From positions 92,784-156,783 of the forward strand of contig NMRB01000365.1 in NCBI GenBank assembly GCA_002633025.1: 64,000 nt of DNA, read 5' to 3'. Shown piece by piece: positions 18,009 through 30,868 of this stretch; within the stretch, counting starts at the first letter, position 1, and each line of letters opens with the position of its first letter. Both the position numbers and the translations under genes were made by a program. Source of the DNA: Notospermus geniculatus (lineage: Eukaryota > Nemertea > Pilidiophora > Heteronemertea > Lineidae). Below the pieces are notes generated by a model. That model was given only the letters and a program-made list of their open reading frames with translations, was not told where the DNA came from and searched no databases.

Positions 18009-20060
18009 GGTGAAATTTACCAAAGAACTGATAAACAATGAAACTCACTGAACAGAAAGTGGATAGTATAACCTATAGTACAGTAGAGACCCCTATTATC
18101 GAGAGGTTGAAGTATATTCTGGATAACCCCATTCTGACGATGATGCATTAGGTAATCCGCCACGCCCGAGCATTCTTAGTGGATACCGTGATAGGTGAAC
18201 ATTGCCATCAATGCTATTTCTAGGTAGTCAGAATGCCAGTAGTGTATTCCTTTAGCACAAATTATCGCCGTAAATTAACAAGCTGTGTTAAGAAAAAAAT
18301 GAAAAAGGGCCATGCCATTCTCGCTACGATACTCTTGGAAACATGTGAAAGAATTCGACTCCATATTTGAAATATCCTTTTCCCCGTCTTCGTTGATCAC
18401 TAATGATGTTTGTCATCTCATTTTTAGAAACCCAGTCCAAGTTTCATCTACTGTCCCATCTCATTCACCACAACAAAGCAGTCTCTCTCTACTAAAGGCA
18501 GCTGAGAGCAGGTAAGTTCTGCAGTTCCACTGCTCATGCTCGTCAAGGATGTTCTTCCCATTTCATTTTTTGCCGATATGAATGATATCGTTGAGAGACA
18601 ATCCAGTGTGATGAAAATGGCATGTTAAAGAGTATTCATTTTTTCATTATGCAGTTTATTTTGAAATCTGCACATACTAATCTGAGGGCCAAAGCCATGG
18701 CATATTACAGGCCCTATTTACAACTTTTGTTTTGGCAAGAAAGAGCTGGTGTGTTAATAACGTGAAAGTGCTAGTGCGCTACACAATGGATAGGTAATAG
18801 AATGTAAGGTAGTTTTCACATGTAATAAAATTCTTGTTAAACAGTAGAAGATTCAACGTCTGATTCCCAATTTCAATTAAGTGGTGGATGCCTGGGATTT
18901 CACACTATACCACACATTGTAGTACATTCTTTTACCATACGCTTTTCATATCCTGTCATTCGGTTATTCATTTTTACTTCTCTGTATTCATTTATTATAT
19001 ACTCTCTTATTTGTATGTACTTTAGTTTTGAGGAGATCCGACTAGTGGTCTTCGTGACTGTTTGGATCTCCTCGTTAAAAATAAATAAGTTTAAATAAAA
19101 AAAATGTAATAAAAAGTTTGATATGCTAGTATGTGTTTTCATCAGAAATAAAATTGACACAAAACAAATATGCAAAATTATTTGTTTGTGCAATATTCAA
19201 ACAGAATTTTTATTTGGAATCTTATCCCTCAGAAAGCTGTAATAACAGTTACTGCTGCTATATAATCTGCCCCCCCCCTTGCCTATTACTACACTCCCAT
19301 CAATCATTCATTTTGATTGTCAACGTAATTGTCTTTGAGGTCCGATTCGATGGAGCAACTTTGGGATGAAAGCAAGCATCACAGACGAGATGTTGGCTAC
19401 CCACAGCAGAGCGCAAGTTCCTGTGTCTTCAAATTTGCACCTCTGTTCCAAATATTGTACAGGAAACATAACTATAAATTTCAATACCTTAAAGTGAATT
19501 GATAGCGGATTTTATTTACATTTGGCTGGTGTTTGTAAACACAAAATTTCAGCCAATCAGAATGCACGAACATTTCTTTGTTGACATTCTAGAGAAGTTT
19601 TACATTTTTTCCCGATAATTCGTCCCCTTTCAAATTCCATTTCTAAATCAAATTTTTTCGATATCAATTCGCTTTCAGGCGATCTTCACTGGGCTGGCCT
19701 TATCAGGTGTACATTACAAGATCAGAGCTTCTCATAATCTTTGTCATGTTAGTTCAGGCTAAACGTTGATTTTCATATTAAATGTTGAAAAAATCAAATT
19801 TTGAGACCATTTCCATGTGCAAATTGCCGAGATGGAAATGGTTAACCATTGGAAATGTTTAATGGTAGTGATTTAAATGTTAGTTAACCTCGTTAACTCT
19901 TGTGAGTGTATTGTTTGAATAAATAATGATTTTTTTTGAAACAAATGTGCATCACTTGTCTTTTCAAGTTTCACTCATTTGGGAGGAAACATAGACTAGG
20001 CCTATCCATGAACAAGTTATCCAGCAGCAGAATTTTTTCAAACTCGCTTCCCAAAGCCAG
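18009..20060. other. Long noncoding stretch
   Basis: No convincing exon is seen. Around 18900-19100 a block GAGGAGATCC...GGATCTCCTCG followed by an AATAAATAAG tail looks like a LINE 3' UTR, but no RT coding text accompanies it. A nine-C run occurs near 19270. Confidence 0.4.
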
Positions 20061-20160
20061 GATCCAAAGAGAAGGCAAGCACAAAAATCGACACACAATA
20101 TATGATATATAAAAAGGCAATGTCCAGAATATTTGCGAATTTTCGACCCCAACCGCAAAC
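20061..20160 (-). repeat. Dispersed repeat, GACCCC..GGTCGAAAATTT family, copy 2
   Basis: GATCCAAAGAGAAGGCAAGC and CGACACACAATATATGAT are shared almost exactly with 54567-54625. The TTTTCGACCCC end matches the reverse complement of 12640-12760. Confidence 0.7.
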
Positions 20161-20439
20161 ATTCTGGAAATTGACTTTTTATATATCCCATAAGCCAGGA
20201 CAACTATCACGGAATCTGGCACAATTCATTTTCCCACGCTTGTGTTGCGGATAATCTAATCATGTGCGTCGAGTAGATTTCACCACTGTGCGTACTTCGG
20301 TGAACCAATGGCGTCAACGCTTCATTCGGCAGGAACGCGCTCGGCGCTTTCCTCTTCGACTACTTGGTATGTTGATATTGATTTATTTTGGTGTGTTGCA
20401 CTTAAGAGGTGCGATATAGAAAATTGCACCCTTCAATGT

Positions 20440-20524
20440 CGGGGGACAGACCGGAATGTCACCCCGCGAAAAAAAAATTGTTGACTTCGGCCGTTTTCTC
20501 GGGGTCACATTTCGGTCTGTCCCG
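20440..20524. repeat. Hairpin, about 25-bp arms (GGGACAGACCGGAATGTCAC)
   Basis: GGGACAGACCGGAATGTCAC at the left is mirrored by GTGACC-free variant text GGTCACATTTCGGTCTGTCCC at the right with one mismatch. It is probably a small MITE. The ORF running through its right arm into 20737 shows no family resemblance. Confidence 0.7.
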
Positions 20525-20739
20525 TCCATGGCAGGGGCCAAGTTCTTAATGGCTGCTCCCTTCCGTAAACGGACGACGCACACGCAATACGCGTACATGG
20601 ATAACCTGCTTGGTCTGTCATCGCCTTTAGTCTACGGTTACACCGAACTCATTTCGCAGACGCTGTGCAACGCCTGCGAAAAAATCTCTGAGTACAGTGC
20701 AGCATGGAATAACAATGGTTTTATCCGCGCGTGTTGAAA

Positions 20740-21394
20740 AGTCGCGCCGGAGAAAACATCATGTTGGATGTGTTCCAACAGTCTCGTGATGTTTCATCGG
20801 AAGGCGAGCCTTGGTGGCAAAGTTAAACATCCTCCTGATTGGCTGAGACCAGAATATCGCTGCGCCGCTGCGTGCATCTGCACCAATTATCGCCTTTGAT
20901 TCAAGGAAGATGGCAGCTATATGTGCGCTTAAGAGTCAATATTTTTCTCAGGGAATCATAACTGCCAATCTTTGTGTGGATTTACAAACAGTATTCATAA
21001 GATACACGTACACGTATGCGTTTAAATGTAGCATACTAAAGCACAAAAGGATGAAGGAGAAAGTCATTCCGTCATTGTGTAACATTGATAATAAAAATAT
21101 TAACGCTGTTGATTGGTTTCCTGAATGACGAATGAGATTGTCACTGACAAGATGGGCTACGAAAAAGTTGAATACATTGCTCGGAATGTGCTTTGTGTTT
21201 CATTTAGGCTCTAGAACGAAATGATAGCTCCTGTAAGAAGTGCATAAACTCCAAGATGTGAATGGATGTCTCTTAGCAGGATTGGGGACCACCATCGATT
21301 GAAGTGACAGCTTTTCTATATACTACGAGGTAGGCCTCCAAACTTGTGTAGAGTATGGCTGATTTGAACAGTACTCTCCCTGCAATCGGAGGCT
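20740..21394. other. Noncoding stretch
   Basis: No gene is recognised. The short frames at 20910-21128 have no motif. Confidence 0.4.
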
Positions 21395-21403
21395 CGAACT
21401 GAG

Positions 21404-21723
21404 GCCGAATCGGTAGATGTCGTCCTGGGTAACCCTAAAGTTTACCCAGGACCAACCTGGGTAACCCTAAAAGTTACCCAGTTAGACTTGAGTGTACTAA
21501 AGTTTACCCAGTTTGAAATTCGCGCTTTTTTCACCTGCGGTCGAGGATCTTGAAAACGTTACTTCAGTCATATATCAGCGCACGAAATCCATCAAATCGG
21601 CAAACTGGGTAACCTTTAGTACACTACAGTTTACCCAGGATCGTCCTGGGTAACTTTTAGGGTTACCCAGGTTGGTCCTGGGTAAACCTTAGGGTTACCC
21701 AGGACGACATATACCGATTCGGC
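21404..21723. mobile_element. Foldback element, 320 bp, with 9-bp target duplication
   Basis: It is flanked by identical 9-mers CGAACTGAG (21395-21403 and 21724-21732). The ends GCCGAATCGG and CCGATTCGGC are perfect inverses, and the inverted match continues for over 100 bp. The arms are built from repeated CTGGGTAAC/GTTTACCCAG words. Its first 28 bases match the element at 50297 at 22 positions without gaps, including a shared TGTCGTCCTGGGTA. Confidence 0.9.
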
Positions 21724-21732
21724 CGAACTGAG

Positions 21733-24004
21733 TGACCTAATTATTCGCGTGTCATCTCTTTCATTTTTATTTCCTCGCATCCTTCAGGCATAATTCATGT
21801 CACTTTCGGTTCCGATGTACTCGGAAGATAGCTCTTAGTTAAAACCAACCTCCTGCGCCTGTCCAGCTTGACAACTTCCGGTCGTCAATAATATATCCGC
21901 GCCATCACTGGCGGCCATTACCGAGAACTTATAAACCGTTTATTCGGGAGTTTTAAACCAATTTTCACTCAACAAATACCTTTGCCGCTCCCCATCGATA
22001 TTATTGAGATTTTCTGTGGAAAAGTTAATGAGAACCTGGCATAAAATGCCGCCAGCTTTGGAACTATATTTGATGCGGACACTTATCATATCAAAAGAGG
22101 TGTGAGCAAGTTGTTTTTTCGCTACGGTCTACAGTCTGGTCACCATTTTGTTCTCGATTCAAAGCTTCAAAAAATCACCTCTGTTACTTAACGATAGCAG
22201 CTGGATTGAACAACAACAACCCGGGGAAGCGAATCCCCCTAACGGCCTACTGTAGAAGAATGCAGCCCGGCATCAACTGACTGACGACGCCGTCAAAACT
22301 TCACGGGACGACGTTTTGACGTCATCACCAGAAGTGTAACGCTGTGTCTCTACGCCAGCCGCTTTACCTTAGCAACGAAATACGACATGGACGTCAGTTA
22401 TGGCAGAGAGAATATTCTGTTGGTTCTGCTGTGGAGATAGAGTTAAAACATCAGCAGAATTCAGTGTAAATTGCGGACATCTGATTCTCACCGGTCTATC
22501 TGTCCTGACGGCCATCTAGCCTGGTTTGAATCCATCACATTTCCCGCTTCTGAGGGGGTGAGAGCATCAGCCAATCATCGGTGTGCGATGGCATATCGAC
22601 GTGCCAATCAAAATCCGTGTTACAAATGCGTGCGCGAAGAAAAGAGAGTGCCGAACGGCGAGTTGCTTCAGGAGTTGTGATTGGCGTGGAGGCGGGGTCA
22701 AGTAGGGGTCAGATTCATTTATAGGCCTAATTTATGCATTAAAGGCAAAAGATGACATGATTCGGACAAGGCTAAACACGCAGTCGATGGCCTTGTTTGG
22801 ACAAGATGATTGCGGAGAGAGCGGCTTTACATAATTACGTACGCTAATTTCTATCAAATTTAACTATCAAAGTAAACTGTGCAACAACAAGAGGAAACAC
22901 AAATTTTGTGGTTATGAGTATGCACATGTACAAACATGTTACAAGCCTGACCTATAAAGCCCTTCCCACATTATACGACTCATTGCAATCTCCTACGCAG
23001 AGGTCAGATGGTTTCCCCTTACTGACTTTGCCTTCAAACGTTTAGTGCTTCGTAGGCCCTACTTCTTTCCGCGTATGAATGACGTCATTCAAGGTGACTG
23101 CCTCCATGGTAGCACATGGTTATGTTTACCTCTCAAAATCAAGTGATCAAATCCAAAAAAAGCTGATTGGCCCGTCGATTCGGTTGCTTCTAAAATGGAA
23201 ACTATTTCTGCCGGAATATGGCAGAGTGATGAGGGCGTATGAAGCCACAGGTACAAGTGGAGCACACCGAAAACACGGAATGCGTTACATGTAGGCTATC
23301 GAGATTGGACTCATTGCAGCACGACACGATTGTCTCGTCGGGTCGCGAGTCTTGCCGAGTCCCAAGACAATTGCCATACGACTGAAGGTGTCCACACTAC
23401 GGTCTCATCGACCAGTTTTTCGTACTTCCAGGGTTCGTTCCCTCAGCACATCACAATAGGTATTTAAAAATACGAGATTCAACCCAGTAATGGTACAGAT
23501 GTGGGTTTGTAATATACAACGGATATCATTCTAAGATTTTTATCGTTCAGAAACCGACCCTCCAAAATCCACAAAAATACTCTTTAAAAAACCCACAGCA
23601 TTTCTGTTCGAAAATTCTTACACAAATAAAACACTTCATATTAAAAATATGATTACACTCCAAGTTTCAAACCTAATGCTTCTTCAACAACTGTGATATA
23701 GCTGAAAATATTGCCAGACATACACAGAGATGCCAGACATTGTTGAAAATAAGGGTCACCTTATGAACTAATACTTGCCTTTAGCCGGAATCAACTTCCG
23801 GTATCGGTTCATTTCTCTTAGTCAGGTGCTCCCGCTGTTTCAAACCGATATCCACTACGTTACCCGCGCTCTGAAACTGATACAAATCATGCAAGCCTCA
23901 ACATATGACCAATAAACGTCGTACGACCAACAGACGGCGTTAGCAATCTGATTCGGGGCAATCCCCGCTGGGAATCTGCCCTGCGACTTGCTGGGTACCA
24001 GACT
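21733..24004. other. Long noncoding stretch
   Basis: No exon or repeat family is recognised with confidence. A frame at 22471-22680 is open but without motif. Confidence 0.4.
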
Positions 24005-24008
24005 GGTA

Positions 24009-24168
24009 CCAGGTGTAACGTCGGTGAGTGTTTCTGTAGCTCAGTGTTCCCCAACAATAGACGCGGCCTAGAATGGTTATTGTTGAGTTAGTTGCCGCTT
24101 AATCCGTCAGGAGGGAAACAATAAGAAAAACACAGAAATACGGGGAACACTGATCGACGTTACACCTG
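24009..24168. repeat. Imperfect inverted repeat (GGTGTAACGTCG)
   Basis: AGGTGTAACGTCGGT and CAGTGTTCCCC at the left face GGGGAACACTG and CGACGTTACACCT at the right, about 160 bp overall. It is probably a degenerate MITE. Confidence 0.55.
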
Positions 24169-24404
24169 TCCTATTTTACATCGGACTTTTACATACTGAG
24201 TATGTTAGCCCCGGTCCTGCCATGCCGTAAATGCTCCCTTTACTGAGTTTGACTGTTCTACCCCAAAGATCAAAGGGCCGATGGGGTAGCAATTAAGACC
24301 ATGATAGGTGTGAAAACAGTGACATAAGGGCCCTAATTAGCCTTAATTAAGGACCTGGCTGAAGGGTCAAAATCACTTTTCTTGCAATATGTTTCAAATA
24401 CAAA

Positions 24405-25560
24405 GAATATGAAATAGAAATCGGGTTTCTAAGGTGAAAGACATAGCTTCCTACCAGATTCGAACCCGCGGACCCTCGCAGGAGGCATCAATCGCCAGCA
24501 CTAAGGGCCAGCACGCCTTAAAGCTGACGTGAATGAACAAAAACTGGAGATTCCAGCTTTGAAAAAGACCACCACGACACGGTGGTGATCAAGAGAAACA
24601 CAAACGACCATAAGGTACTTTCAAAGCACCTCAAGAACCTGATAGACTAGCAGCATATTTGGTGGCGCCACTGTATTCTCCATGAGTTGGTCAATGGAGT
24701 AACATCGAACGATGGCGTCCAATGACGTCAGCAGGTCGAAGGCGTTATGTTCTTTCGGAACCAGAGAGAAAAGTTGATCACCATTCTATAGTATTTACTT
24801 CTTGTTGACATTTATGGTGTTATCCAAGCACCAGTTGAAAACATTTATGCATTCAAAAACAATCATTTGACGTACATCAACGTCATCAGATATCATTACA
24901 TATACGTTGAGTACAATTCTTATTTTATCCCTTTGGCCATAATTACCGTAATCAATTAAATATTCTTTCTACGGATACACACACATCGTGCAAGTCATGT
25001 ATGCATTACTGCTCTGACCAAGTACATTGCATTTCTGTGAAAATATATTCAAATAACGAAACTATGGCAAAAGAAATCAAATAAGATTTATATGCAACAT
25101 GCTTGCAATGATACCAAATGGAGTTTCTGAAACGAAGACGAGTGGTGTATTATTTGTTGATGCCGAAGTTTTTGCCATTGTACCATATAATATTTCAACT
25201 GGTCGCAAGCACTAAAGAACCCGGACCAACCGCATACTCCGGTTCCAACGGATTGTACCAAGTCTATCAGGCTCTGTCACTTGGACACTATCTCTTGATG
25301 TGTCTCGATTGAAAGCCTGAGATTGAATACAGTGGCGCCACCAAATAGGCCGGTGGTCTATCATGTTCTGGGGAAACTCCGAAGGGCGTTCGCACTTCTG
25401 CAGACACCATACTGCGGCGCTGTGCTTTTTGTTCATTCACGTCAGCTTTAACCACTAGGCCAAATCCCCATCTTCAAAAAAGATGGTTCAATGGCCCATG
25501 TTAAACGAGGCGTCCATCAGTACCCTGCGAGTAGTCCAAACAATCTCCGAACCCAAACAG
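24405..25560 (-). mobile_element. tRNA-derived SINE (family S1), split by a TTAA element
   Basis: The minus strand reads an A box (TGGCCTAGTGG, at 25452-25462) and a B box (GGTTCGAATCT, near 24458-24470). The two halves (24405-24521 and 25448 onward) are separated by the element at 24522-25447. The uninterrupted copy at 25600-25765 shows the original junction, GCACGCCTTAACCACTAGG. Confidence 0.8.
24522..25447. mobile_element. TTAA-targeting non-autonomous element, complete copy
   Basis: It is bounded by TTAA on both sides (24518-24521 and 25448-25451). The empty site in the SINE copy at 25600 has a single TTAA, so TTAA was duplicated on insertion. The ends are AGCTGACGTGAATGAACAAA and its inverse. 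It is 926 bp with no transposase frame. TTAA duplication is the hallmark of piggyBac-type transposition, although the termini lack the usual CCC start. Confidence 0.85.
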
Positions 25561-25599
25561 TTTTATGTTATGCGAGGGGTCATATTAAAGGAGATACAA

Positions 25600-25765
25600 G
25601 TAAAGAATATGAAATAGAAATCGGGTTTGTAAGGTAAAATACATTGCTTCCTAGCAGAATCGAATCCAAGGACCCTCGCATGAGGCATCAATCGCCAGCA
25701 CTAAGGGGCAGCACGCCTTAACCACTAGGCCAAATCCCCATCTTCAAAAAAGATGGTGGCCCATG
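25600..25765 (-). mobile_element. tRNA-derived SINE (family S1), intact copy
   Basis: The minus strand carries the A box TGGCCTAGTGG followed by GGTTAAGGCGTGCTG and a degenerate B box, GGATTCGATTCT. The tail matches the copies at 24405 and 54750. It would be transcribed by RNA polymerase III if active. Confidence 0.8.
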
Positions 25766-25769
25766 TTTC

Positions 25770-26472
25770 AAATACAAGCATTATCAATTTATTTCAAATG
25801 ATCTGACTAGCAGAATACTTCAACAACGAAGAATATCCGTCAACAAATAAAGATTTTACAACATTTTTTTGTAAGCATTCACTCATCCGCGCTATTCCTC
25901 ACAACGAGTATACCCCCTCAGCTGTTATAATGCAGTTGGTATGAATGAACCGTTTTCTGATTGGCTGTGCTGGTGCTGTCAATCATACTATATGGGCCCA
26001 ATGTCTTTGAGGTGCAATGGTGTAGGAGAGGGGAAGTTTTGTGGGACAGTGTGAGAGTGGCCTTAAAACCTCTAAAATGCGATGAAATAGTGTCAAAATC
26101 ATTGAATAGCAGGGATTTCAGCAGCCCTCTGTTCCATTCGATGAGGTGTAAAGAAGAGAGTAATTGAATTCGTGGAGGAAATATCCTCAGTCCCAGTTAG
26201 TTGTGCACTTCATAGGCCTACTTAGATTACGTGCAGTGGACTGAGCCAGACGTGGTGGAATAAGTGCCAAAATCATTGAAAATTAAGGCACTGCATAATG
26301 ATGGGAGCGAGGTGTGGTAAGGAGAGTAGTCCATGGAGAAGATGTTCAGAGTACTTCACAGGCAACAGGCAGTGGAGAAGACTGTAAAAAGTTATGTGTT
26401 TGAGAAGTGCCAAAATCATTGAATACTAAACCACTTAGGCATCACTAAGTAACTTGAGGTAAACGACATTGG
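25770..26472. other. Noncoding stretch with short direct repeats
   Basis: The phrase AGTGCCAAAATCATTGAA recurs near 26092 (as AGTGTCAAAATC), 26262 and 26406 with about 150-170 bp spacing, suggesting a degenerate tandem repeat. No gene is seen. Confidence 0.45.
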
Positions 26473-26594
26473 GTCATTTGAATAAAGACTAGCAATTGCT
26501 TTTACTTCAGATTTGTACAGCATTGCCTTGTGCATTTGTATTGCAAAATTCAAGTAAAAGCATTTACTAAGTCTTTATTCGTATAACCACTTGA
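26473..26594. mobile_element. MITE copy (ATTCATAAAA-related family), copy 2
   Basis: GAATAAAGACTAGCAATTGC and TTTTACTTCA at the left face TTCAAGTAAAAGCATTTACT and AGTCTTTATTC at the right. The inner inverted block is the same as at 2327 and 52007. Confidence 0.65.
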
Positions 26595-26599
26595 CTCAG

Positions 26600-29110
26600 T
26601 TTGAGGAACCACCAGTGCAGAATTCAAGATGTGGGAAAAGGAGGGCTGACAAATCAATTTTTCTCCACCAAGTGAACATCTATTTATATTCTCCAAAAAC
26701 AAAATTGAGTCATGCAATATGAGTAATATATTCTAACATTTACAACTTTATACACTATGCATGAAAAGTGTCAACAAAATCCGCTTTTTTTGCTGTGCGG
26801 ATCATTTCCCCCTCCTTAACTGCTCATATATTTTTGTGCAGACAAGCATTACCATCAATATGGTGAAGTTTGAATAAAATTGGCCCATAAATAAAGCTTC
26901 CTTAGAGCAAAATACCTTTTACATTTTTAGCAAAAATTTCTCTCATCTAAGTCAACTTTCTCCCCAAACGACTATGTTGGAATTCAGTTCCAATCAAACT
27001 AGACCAAGTTCAAGTATTGTGTTAATACACAATAGTGTACAATGATTTAACTCAAAAGGCAAATTCAGTCGAGTCCTACATGCCATATACATACAATAAA
27101 ACAGTCAACCCTGACCAAACAAACACTCTTCACACCTCCCCTAGCACTACACATATTATGCTAATTAGGCTTAATTGTGCCTGTTGGTGGGTGCAGTGAA
27201 CTGTGGGAGTACGTGTTCCTAGTGAACAGCCTTCATGACTGACTACACAACAAATTAAGAAGGGTAATTAAGGGTAATTAGGGTTTGGAATAAAACCTCA
27301 GTTTTCCATAAAGGGGTATTTACCTCATGGCCTATCGCGTTCGTGAATCTGATTGGTCGGTGCTGGCGCAGGTGATAAGTATAGGAACTTGATACCTTGT
27401 TGTTATTTTTAACACCTTCGTGATTGGTGGATTTCCTGGGTCAAATGGAGGTCACCTTCTATCTGCATTCCGGTACGTCAGCCGTATTGAGAATTGAATA
27501 AATTAACGTAATATACATGAAATTTCCAAGTGACGTCACTGGCAGAATTCCTTTAAAATGGTGGCCAATACTGGTCCTTCCAAACAAGCCACGACTGCAG
27601 CGCGCAGGTTGGTAGGTTCAGGTACTAGTCTATCTGGATTCATAAGAGATATATTAATCCCTTCCCACCCAATGGGTCTGAGAAGATAGCTGTCATCACT
27701 CTTTGTTCTTGTCTCTGAACCTGTTCGCGCAGATTTCCACAAGAAAACCTATATTTGCTTGATAACCATTAAAAAGGTGAACTATTCGTACCTGTCTCTC
27801 TTTTCCCCTGTTTCAACCTCTTGAGTTGGCCGGTCATAGTCAGCTGAGCGCAAAGCCCATGGGCCTCTTGTTGTATTCAGCAGCTTGGTTGCATCAGGAG
27901 CTTTATTGATGCCAAAAGGCCTGCGCATTGGGAGGCTGTTCATTCTCTTACAACGTCCCGCTTTTTTGAAAATCGGGGTTTTGCGTACACAGTATTTTCT
28001 GCTTCGGAAAAACCCCGTGTCTCAAAAAGCACGGGGATTTTAGATAGGTGTAACCAGGGCTAATGTGGGTATGCGGTTTTCATTCTATAAGGGTCACACC
28101 TAATAAAATTTTGTGGTCAAAATTGAATGTTCCATTTCCTCACTTCCACATTCCAATGATCCACCTCGAGATTGTGTCAGACTGTATTCCGGTCGTTTTT
28201 AGGCTTGCCCGCGCATGCGTGGCAAGCCTATTTCGAAGGAGGGGGAACCGAGCATTCTTCTGAGCAGCGTCCGCCATATAACATCGTCGAAGACGGCAGA
28301 ACGGCTGCACGCGTGCGTGGGAGAGTGGCCTTGGCGAGCACATTATCATAATTAATAACACCGCGACCACTCTCGCCCCAGGAATCTTCGCGTACTTTGT
28401 CCCTATGCTTGAGTATAGCCGTAAAACGTGGGTGCTGTAAAACGTCGTCGATATCGACGTATTTCACCCGTTTGCGAACAGATAAACCCTTTTACACGGC
28501 ATAAAGTGATAAAACCAAGCAAGAAGGAACAATTACCTATCTATTGGGACTAGTAACTAGGTGCTGTTTTTTTTTCCTGAGCGGAGTGGTATTGTCTCAT
28601 TTCTTCGAATCGGCAGCATATCGCCAAGAAGTTTAATTTTATTTTATTTCATGGTAAACCACAGACAAAGACCATTTGTGTCAGAACCAATTCTGTCCAG
28701 GCCGTGGCTTAGCCATCCTCACTGGAGACAATGTTGAACTTTCGAGGACAGCAAACAACAGTGAATGGCAGACGGCGTCAGGTGCATAGCTAGCTTTTAT
28801 GGCCTGGGGGCAAAGTTGATTGATCTGGGAGGCGGGGCTGGGGGTCCTCCCCAGAACAAAATTAAAAATCTAGATCCTCTCAGATGCATTTTTTCCCATC
28901 CGACACCACAATAACTTTTGACTTGAGAAGGGGAATGACCTTTTTAGATGAAAATATTGTTTTGTCCTTTTTACTCTGGGAAATCCCCACTCCCCGCTTG
29001 CTACGCCCCTGGCGATCACCAGATCAATTACTTGAACTGGGAACCATGCCCTTGCTCACCTGCCTGAAAGGGGTCAAACCCAGTGGTACATGGCATAGGC
29101 CAACATCACG
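26600..29110. other. Long noncoding stretch
   Basis: No coding exon is recognised. It contains a hairpin at about 27957-28037 (CCCCG arms) and a 31-bp near-perfect palindrome, TAGGCTTGCC...GGCAAGCCTA, at about 28200-28230. A stretch near 27545-27645 resembles the inverted-repeat element at 60463-60722. Confidence 0.4.
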
Positions 29111-29120
29111 GGCATAGCTA

Positions 29121-29153
29121 GTGGGGGTGGGGGTGGGGGTGGGGGTGGGGGGC
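29121..29153 (+). repeat. (GTGGGG)n tract, G-quadruplex-capable
   Basis: Five GGGGG-type runs are separated by single T residues (29121-29153). Four or more G-runs with one-base loops is the strongest class of intramolecular G-quadruplex motif. Confidence 0.85.
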
Positions 29154-30689
29154 GATCAAAAAGGGACAAAAAAAAATTCCTCAAAAAGGTCATTTTCCCT
29201 CTTCGAGTCGAGTTGGTCACATGGTGTCAGATGTGGGGGAAATGCATCCTTAGAGATGCATGCAGATTTTCAATTTTTTTTCTGGAGGAGGACCCCAGAC
29301 GCCTCTCTAACATGTCTAACTTTGCTCTTCAGACTCAATCATCCCCCAGGCCATAATATGCTAGCCATGCCCCTGCAGTCTACGTTATTTGGTGGTCTTG
29401 GTCAGGCAGCCACAGCTGCGAGTGGGGATACTTGATATGTGGTTCAATGACCTCCTGCCCTTCTGCCTATGAGGGTAAACTTTGCCCAAATTAAACATTC
29501 CACACGGGCAAGCCTACGGCATCTGCGATGCCTCTAGTTCTACTTGCACTGGTTGCAAGTAGAGGAGAGAACCAACCACGAAATATCAGTGATCAATTCT
29601 GAAGAGCATTCAAGGGTTGGCACCATTGTTACCCTTGGTCCGTGTACTCTTTGCATTGAATTTTATCGAGCAGGGCACTGCATTTAATTTTATTTGCATG
29701 GCGCAAATGCAAAATATAGATGAGCTTTGCCATATAAGAACGTTCATTATAATTACATGAAGTAGAGGAGAATTGAGGAGATATTGAGGAGAAAAGAATC
29801 TTAATGTTCAATGTTAGGCCAACAAATCATTGTCTTCGATCAGGGCCGACCGCACAGAAAGTCCGATAGTGCTACCGAGGTTTTCGAAAAACCTGGATTA
29901 CTGGATGACTGGATTTACTAGATAGTGCCTCATTGCTCAGCGCCGCCTCAACTAGTTCATTTAAGCTGAACTACATGAACAAAAACAGGATATTCCAGCT
30001 TTGAAAAAAGACAACCACGCCACGGTGGTGGTTAAGAAAGAGAAATAGAAACGACCATATGGCAAATTCAAAGTACCTCCAGAACATGATAGACTACCAG
30101 CCTATTTGGTGGCGCCACTTCATCTGTCAATGGAGTAACATCCGTCGATAGCGGCCGTACTTGGACGCCATCTCTGGTGTAGGGCAATTCTTATTTTATT
30201 TATTTGGTCATAATTATTGTAATCATTTAAATTTTATTCTTTCTAAAATACATAGGCCTACACATCACGTGAGTCATATGCGTATTGTTTCTCATATCTT
30301 GTACAATGCATTTCTGCGAAAATGTACATTCAAATAACAAGACTATGGCAAAAGAAATAAAATATGATTCATAGGTAGCATGTTTCTAATGATACCAAAT
30401 GGAGTTTCTTAAAGTCAGACGAGCAGTGTATTATTTGTTGTTGCCGAAGTTTTGTCATACCATATATTTCAATAGAGCACAAGCACTAAAGAACTCTGGC
30501 CAACTTCATACTCACGTTCTGTATACTGATCTATACTAGTCTATCAGGCTCTGTCACTTGGGCATTATCTCTTGATATGTCTCGACTGAAAGCCTGAGAT
30601 TGAATACAGTGGCGCGCTAAATAGGCCGCTAGGCTTTCATGTTCTGGAGGTACTTCGAATGGCGTTTGCACTTCAGGACCTGTATGCGT

Positions 30690-30868
30690 TAAGGGAGGTA
30701 GAGCTTATTCCAGGTATAGCTTAACGTTATAAGTTATACCTGGAATAAAAAGCTCTAATATCTGCATAAAGGTGGAATAAGGGAGGTAGAGCTTATTCCA
30801 GGTATAGCTTAACGTTATAAGTTATACCTGGAATAAGCTCTAATATCTGCATAAAGGTGGAATAAGGG
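30690..30868. repeat. Tandem pair of about 90-bp palindromic units
   Basis: Each unit contains GAGCTTATTCCAGGTATA, a short centre (GCTTAACGTTATAAG) and the inverse TTATACCTGGAATAA. The units are joined by CTGCATAAAGGTGGAATAAG. Related text (CCACCTTTATGCATACGGG) closes the insertion near 31470-31488, so the pair belongs to its termini. Confidence 0.75.

Noticed and set aside
20456-20737. 93-codon frame as an exon
   Set aside because: It begins in a hairpin MITE arm and shows no motif or splice support.
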